Origin: Apodospora peruviana | Taxonomy: Eukaryota > Ascomycota > Sordariomycetes > Sordariales > Lasiosphaeriaceae | DNA length: 64,000 nucleotides | Assembly: GCA_033439685.1 (NCBI GenBank) | Contig: JAUEDM010000003.1 | Location: 2,634,001 to 2,698,000, forward strand | Direction: 5' to 3' | Part shown: piece by piece, positions 58,779 to 64,000 of the stretch | How the letters are laid out: each line of letters starts with the position of its first letter | Numbering within the stretch: the first letter of the stretch is position 1 | The notes under the pieces: generated by a model | The model's input: only the letters and a program-made list of their open reading frames with translations | The model's database searches: none | What the model was told of the DNA's origin: nothing | Translations under genes and position numbers: made by a program

Positions 58779-59654
58779 TTAAATCTTGGAGACCGGACCC
58801 AACAAGCCCTGCAAAGCCTTCTTGGTATCCCCACTTGTGTCCTTGACAAGGGAAACAATACCCTTGAACTCGGGAATCACCGCATCGCCCATGCATTCGT
58901 AGATCCAGCTTTCTGACGTCGTGACCACGGCGCCGGCTTCTCTTAGGCGTGTCAGCGCGATGGGCACTTCTTCTCTGTTGCAGGACGAGACCCCGTCTGC
59001 CAAAATATAGACTTTGTGACCGGCAGACAACAGATCCAAAGCGGTCTGGGTGACGCAGATGTGGGATTCGATTCCCACAATTACCGCTTCTATTTGCGGA
59101 GAGGAAGGGATGTGGGAGGAGATGGGGGGGATCCACATTGAGAAACGGGTTTTGTCTGCTATGATTATCTTGGAGTTGTTGAGGTTGGAGGGAGACGAAG
59201 TGAGGTAGGGTTGCAGTTCGGCGACTGTGTCACCCAACTTGGCGGAGTTTTGGGTTGTTACGAAGACTGGGATTGCGAGGGTTGAGCTTGCGCGGAGGAG
59301 TTTTGTTGCTGTTAGGACGCTTTTTTTGTTGGTTTGGGATATTGTTAGTTTGAGTATAGAAGTATGAAAGAGGCAGGCGGTTGATAGGCTTAGACTTACA
59401 CCTTGTCAAACTCAAAGATGGCATTGCGGAACTTTTCTTGGATATCACAGATGCTGATGAAGTCAGTCTGTAAGTCTGTCTGTCACTTGTACGTGAGGGA
59501 GAGAATTGAAATGGAACCCGTGTGATAATGGGAGAACATACAAGACTGCTGGGTTTTCTAATATTTTCACAGCCAGGATGTCAGTCAAACGAGCTTGAGA
59601 GGCATCTGAGAAGACAGACATACCGAACCGCCGTTGGGGACCGGAGCTGGACAT
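58779..59654 (-). CDS. Isochorismatase-fold cysteine hydrolase
   Basis: Four exons join in phase: 59624-59654, 59542-59557, 59400-59453 and 58779-59319, giving 213 residues. The catalytic triad of the fold is in place: Asp19 in FICDIQEKF, the Lys of IADKTRFSMW and the Cys of GIESHICVTQTALDL. Fungal relatives include ycaC-like and ISOC1-type hydrolases; the substrate cannot be told. The second exon is only 16 nt (E-N-P-A-V plus flanking bases) and sits between a GTATGT/CTGAC/ATTAG intron of 66 nt and an 88 nt intron. Reading the first intron as coding would keep the frame open, so an automatic annotation may miss it; the family text ENPAVFICDIQEKFR supports splicing. It lies 275 bp from thi6, on the same strand. 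Confidence 0.9.
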
Positions 59655-59928
59655 GGTGAATACAGTCACGGAGTTACTGAACACATAAAGTGTCGTTGAT
59701 GAAAGACGGGGGACATGGCCTGACTTCATGAAAGGACGAGAGCCGAGGTGGCAAGACGCGGGGGCAAGCGGGAGCCGGAGACGCTCGGTGTTGGGGTATC
59801 CGTAATTAACTCGGCAACCTGCCGTCTTACCCCGCATTTCAAGGTACTACGAATGCCGGAGCGACACCGGGAATCTCTAACGCTCTACGGGTTACTCCAT
59901 ATAAATATCCTATGGACGTACCTATCTG

Positions 59929-61781
59929 TTAACATTGCTGCTGATGCTGCTGTTGATGCTGCTCCGACGACGACGACGACGTTTGCGGCGTGGCATCCTG
60001 GACCTTGGCCCTCTGCAACCAACCAAGCTCCCCCTTGGCAACCGACTGCCGGATGTTGTACAGCTCATCCACAAAGGCGCTGACAAAAGTGCCCGGCCCC
60101 TTGACGTCAGGGCGAGCAGCAGCCAGCTCGGCCGCGATCTCAAAGTGCAGCATGGCAGCCACGGTGGCCACCATCTTGTCGCCCGGGCAGACGGCCACGG
60201 CGGCCGAGATGGCAGTCCCCAGGACGCAGCCGCTCCCTGTGACCAAGCCCAGATACTTGTGCCCGTTGTCGATCCGGAACGTGTTGGTGCCGTCGCTCAC
60301 AAAATCCGTCTCGCCCGTCATGACGATGACCGTCTTCTTGCGCTGCGCAAGCTCGCGCACCATCATGGCCTTTTGGTCGTCGCTCAGCGTGCTGGAGCTG
60401 TCGACGCCTCGCTGCTGGTGGCTGTCGTTGTCACCGAACACGGTCCTGATCTCGCCTTCGTTGCCCTTGATTACGTCTAGATACCCGGCGCCTAGTATCG
60501 TCCTGAGAGCGTTACGTCTCACCGTAGTGGCTCCGGCTCTATCAACCATTAGGTCATCGAGTCAGCACCTCAGGTATGCATCATCCTCCAGGTAGCCAGG
60601 GGTTTGATTTATACGTACCCTACTGGGTCAAACACGACGGGCTGGCGAGCTTGGTTGTAAGCTTGTAGAGCCTTCACGTAGTTTCCCAGACTGTCTGGGT
60701 CGACCGTGCCCATGTTGATCACCAGCGAGCCTTTGAGTTTACATAGATCGGCCGCCTCGTCGCCCTGATTTGACATGATGGGTGAAGCTCCAACGGCGAG
60801 AGCCACGTTTGCTGCAAAATTTTGGACAACCTTCAAGACAGTTATTATCAACACCCTTGGATATTGGTCACGAGTAGCAAGGCACATACCAGGTTGGTCA
60901 TGTTGTGTGAGAGTGGTGTAAGGTCATTAACTGCGCCCACGACGGCAGGCGTGAGAGCGGTAGCCCTACGTGCCGCCAGCTGACCTGGCCGGGCGGACGG
61001 GTGGCCGAGGAGAGTGATGAACCTCTGGGCAGCCGCCTGGGGATCTGGAGCAGCCATGATGGCGCTCACGACGGCGACGCCATCCACATGCTCCGAGGGG
61101 CTACTGCTCTTGGATATGACGTCCAAGACATTGGACTCGTTTATGCCGCCGATACAGACGGTGTAGACCTTTGGGAGCGATTCCAGCTCCTGGAGGATGT
61201 CGCGCACTCCCTCTGGCCCGATGATGTTTTTGGTGTTAGTCTTGCTGTTTTACTTGGTCAGCAGCTGAGGAGATTGGCAAGGAAGGGTGTGCTCACGTCT
61301 GTGTGGCATAGACGGTGCCGATGCCGAGATAATCGGCACCGCCGTCGATGGCTTCTAACGCTTGATCGACCGAGCTGACCGAGACACCTATGACCTTGTC
61401 GGGACCCAACAGCTTCCTCGCAAGGGCCAAGTCTGCCCTAGTTAGCGGGAAAGAGCCCGGGATACCGGCGTAAATACTTGAGGGACTGGGCTCACCCATG
61501 TCATCTTGACCAATGTGGACACCCTCGCAGTCCACGGCGAGGGCAACGTCGACGCGGTCATTGATGAGCAGCGGTACGCGGTGGCGCTGGCAAATCTGGT
61601 GCAGCCGCTTCCCGATCTCGATCAGGCGGCCGGTATCGCTCTTCTTGTCGCGGAGCTGCACGCAGCTGACGCCTCCCTTGACGGCGGCCTCGACGACCTG
61701 GAAAAAGTCCCTGTTTCCCAAGATCTCGGGTGTCGAGTCCGTCACGAGATATAGGGTGTAGTCGATGTCGTATTGACCCAT
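59929..61781 (-). CDS. thi6: Bifunctional thiamine synthesis enzyme Thi6
   Basis: The N-terminal half is thiamine-phosphate synthase (joins HMP-PP and HET-P to thiamine phosphate); the C-terminal half is hydroxyethylthiazole kinase (makes HET-P). Five exons join in phase: 61496-61781, 61297-61432, 60890-61244, 60619-60830 and 59929-60538, giving 532 residues (yeast Thi6 is about 540). ThiE motifs: VQLRDKKSDT near residue 42, INDRVDVALAVDCEGVHIGQ, GADYLGIGTVYATQTKTNTK and CIGGINESN. ThiM motifs: HNMTNLVVQNFAANVALAVG, VFDPVGAGAT, GETDFVSDG and TGSGCVLGTA with the catalytic-site Cys near 434. The last 25 residues are a Ser/Gln/His low-complexity tail. No TPP riboswitch motif was seen in the leader. 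The first acceptor is the GGGCAG before DLALARK, not the TAG 5 nt upstream. Confidence 0.96.
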
Positions 61782-62241
61782 TTTATGTTCTCAATGTTGA
61801 GCAATGACTTGGTACCGACCTACCTGAAAATGTATGCAAGGTAGGTATGTTTTAAGTTCCAGGTTGTAAGAAACACTGAACCCAATGCACGCCGAGATTT
61901 TTCATAACCTCGGGTCAGGTAGGTCGGGTACCTACCGACAAGTATCAAGTCTGTCATGCTGCAGCTTTCATGCGCCTCTGATCACCTACATGAAAGCTTG
62001 GCGCGGCTTTGCCAGATATCGCGGAGCACCGGCCGGCAGATGGACGTATCCGCTATGGGGGTTTCCGGTATTATTAGGACCTGAACATTCGAAGGACATT
62101 CAAAACTTCGTTTTCCGGACCACCTCAACACCTAAAATATAAATAGCCAACCTACATTTTCCCCAAACCCGAACCCAAACAATAAAACCCAACCCCATTT
62201 TTTCTCCGTCACTTGACTTAACCCCTAGGTACCTTGGGACA
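61782..62241. other. Intergenic upstream of thi6
   Basis: Promoter of thi6 and 3' region of the next gene. Dense in GGTAGGT/ACCTACC motifs (about 61810-61850 and 61915-61940). Confidence 0.6.
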
Positions 62242-63080
62242 TCAAAACATCAAGACCATAACACCAAGCGCAATGCCCGTCCCTAATAACAAGACCCCTC
62301 GCAGCGCATCACCAGCCAACAACAGTTTCCCGACGGCCGCGTTCGGCATACCGCTAGCCGTCGGGCTGGCTTCCGCCAACAGCTCTGCGCCCTGGGTGAT
62401 GGTGACGGACGCGAACCCGAACCTGTCGCCGCTCGTCCAGTTGTAGCTGTACGTCGAGTACGTCCCGTTCCAGTCCGCGTTGCTCGTGTACCACACGTCG
62501 CCCACGTAGGTGAGGTTGCATGCCGCCGCTACCGTCCCGTTCAGGCTGCACTGGTTGACTCTGGTCTCTGTCAGTCTACTACCTAGTACCTACCACGCTT
62601 ACGACTGGATGAAACAAACACTGTGTGGTTCGGCCCGAACCGTGTGCCGGTAAACATAAACGTCGCCGGCCCCTGGGTGATGGTGCTCGGCTGCCCCGTC
62701 CCGTTGGCCATGTGGTCGTGCCGCTGAGAAGACACGAGCGTCGGGATGCCCGTCGTCACGTTGTCGACCCGGCTGTGCGTCGGCCGCGGCCGCTGGTCTA
62801 CGCGAGTCGTCGTGATGACGTAGGTCGTGCGGTCGGCGTCCACCCCGACGACGGAGCCCGAGTCTCGATGGAATAGAGTGTACGGTAGCCCTTCGTACAC
62901 CCGCTCGTCGATGTAAAAGACCTGGACTACTCGTGTAACTGCTGCGGGGGGCTCGGCATCGGTGCTGTCGCTGCCCCTAGTTGCGTTCTGCTGGGCTCGA
63001 GCTGGGGTCATCGTCAGGTAGATGAGGAGGATAATCGACAGCCACCGGAGCAGCGCCGCCGCGGGACAAAAGAGAGACAT
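62242..63080 (-). CDS. Secreted glycoprotein, probably GPI-anchored
   Basis: Exon 63080-62620 and exon 62560-62242 give about 259 residues. A signal peptide is clear (hydrophobic LLRWLSIILLIYLTM, cleavage likely after ARA near residue 29). The C-terminus (LRGVLLLGTGIALGVMVLMF) is a hydrophobic tail without a following charged segment, as in GPI-anchor signals. Several N-x-S/T sites (NATR, NVTT, NGTG, NHTV, NGTV, NLTY, NGTY, NWTS) and a Cys pair suit a wall or surface protein. The intron junctions are uncertain: GTTTGT at 62619 with CCAG at 62561 gives a 59 nt intron in phase, but a GTAAGC donor 13 nt further on is also possible. No enzyme motif seen; function unknown. Confidence 0.75.
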
Positions 63081-64000
63081 GTTTGTGAGGTTTTTGGTTT
63101 TATTTCGAGACGGATTTCGCTGACAGATCTACTTCACATATGCCACTAACATGAAAAAAAAAGTTGAACCGGCAGTTTGTTGATACCCAAAATAGGGGGT
63201 AATTGTCCTTTTGGCCTTGCTTCAAGTTTTTTGTGTAAAAACGAGTGTAACGGGGATTCGATCTAGAATCTCCACGACCATACCTGGGCCAGAACAACGA
63301 AGGAGAAGGGGAAGAACGAGTGTGAGGATTTCACATATTTGCCAACCGGTCAGATGATGGATGGCCTTATTCTCTCCAACGGGGTCTTGCTCTCCTTATT
63401 AACTCTCTCTCTTTTCTCTTCTCCCCTCGTAACCCATCGGCAGACCCAATGTGTTGGACAAACTTCGTCCCGTCCCGTTTTCTTTTTTTTTATCCATTCT
63501 GCCCCTCACTCATCCATCTCATCATTATCAGAGGGCTGTTAAGGTAAGGTTGAAAGTGAGAGAGAAAGCCTCGGAAAAGCGGGCAAAATTGGTTGTTGGG
63601 AGGGTTGAGGTTCAATTAGCCGCCATCCAGACAAGCCCCAATACCGACGGTTCCGTCATTCCTAAGATCGATGAGTTGAGGAGATATGAAGGTGGAGGGA
63701 TATCAGCTTGCTATTATGATAAGAAAAAAATGTACAGACTGTCCATTTATTAGGAAGAAAGGAGAGACATAGGTGTGTTGGAGAACAGAACAAAGTCTTC
63801 CTGTTACACAAGGTACTTTTCGCCCAGGCAGATCAGATCGCCGTCGCGGTGATCTGAAACATAGTAGGTACCTACCGGTCGGTTTTCTCGCATGAACATC
63901 ATGACGACAGGTAAGCTTTTTTTTTGTCTGTGTAGGTGGGAAAGTAGGAATGCGGAGAAGATGGGACCGGAGAGAAAAACTTAAGATATAAAACTGTCAT
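63081..64000. other. Right-edge intergenic stretch
   Basis: Upstream region of the secreted-protein gene and an unknown neighbour beyond the window. It contains a hairpin GGGGATTC-6 nt-GAATCTCC at 63252-63273 and a TAGGTACCTACC motif near 63867. The frame at 63451-63753 is not supported as a gene. Confidence 0.5.

Noticed and set aside
59929..61781. TPP riboswitch in the thi6 leader or introns
   Set aside because: The conserved CTGAGA and ACCTGATCTGG-type segments are not visible in the leader or the four introns.
63240..63310. tRNA-like look on the minus strand (A-box-like TGGCCCAGG, B-box-like ATCGAATCC, followed by TTTTT)
   Set aside because: The two boxes are only about 10 nt apart, no acceptor or anticodon stem forms, and the B-box half is better explained by a simple 8 bp hairpin at 63252-63273.

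Overview
The window reads as chromosomal DNA of a filamentous ascomycete, most likely class Sordariomycetes and perhaps near Sordariales. The evidence is short GT-AG introns (about 45-180 nt) with CTGAC-like branch sites, single-copy housekeeping genes close to Neurospora/Chaetomium-type proteins as I remember them, and Pezizomycotina-specific families such as a PXA-domain protein, an intracellular LysM protein and a probable DUF2457 protein. There are no bacterial operons, CRISPR arrays, rRNA genes or intact transposons. I found no convincing tRNA.

Layout: an N-terminal gene fragment (-) at the left edge; SAR1 COPII GTPase (-); an acidic/SR-rich DUF2457-like protein (-); a 4.7 kb non-coding stretch; the mitochondrial ATP synthase delta subunit (+); a disordered conserved protein with an in-frame TAG (+); a DFG10/SRD5A3-type polyprenol reductase (+), convergent at 25 bp with an ALKBH6-type dioxygenase (-); a Hos4-like ankyrin/coiled-coil protein (+); the RBG1/DRG1 GTPase (+); a 10 kb gene desert with microsatellites; a CENP-B-type HTH DNA-binding protein (+); a PXA-domain membrane protein with an inferred 1.93 kb intron (-); MSS51 (-) divergent from the spliceosomal RSE1/SF3B3 (+); a LysM protein with cysteine-rich N-terminus (-); a doubtful small membrane ORF (-); an IAH1-type SGNH esterase (+); a conserved low-complexity protein (+); an isochorismatase-fold hydrolase (-); bifunctional thiamine-synthesis THI6 (-); and a secreted, probably GPI-anchored protein (-).

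The genes serve unrelated housekeeping roles: ER export, respiration (ATP synthase, COX1 translation), dolichol/N-glycosylation, splicing, thiamine synthesis and chromatin/DNA binding. They do not form a pathway cluster. Exon boundaries were worked out by hand from splice consensus, reading phase and family expectation; where phase and total length close exactly I am confident.

I see no clear new multi-gene system. The items most worth checking are the in-frame TAG inside an otherwise open disordered gene, the nearly 2 kb intron, several microexons (6, 16, 21 and 21 nt), a GC-AG intron, and the repeated GGTAGGTA/TACCTACC-type motif in intergenic DNA.
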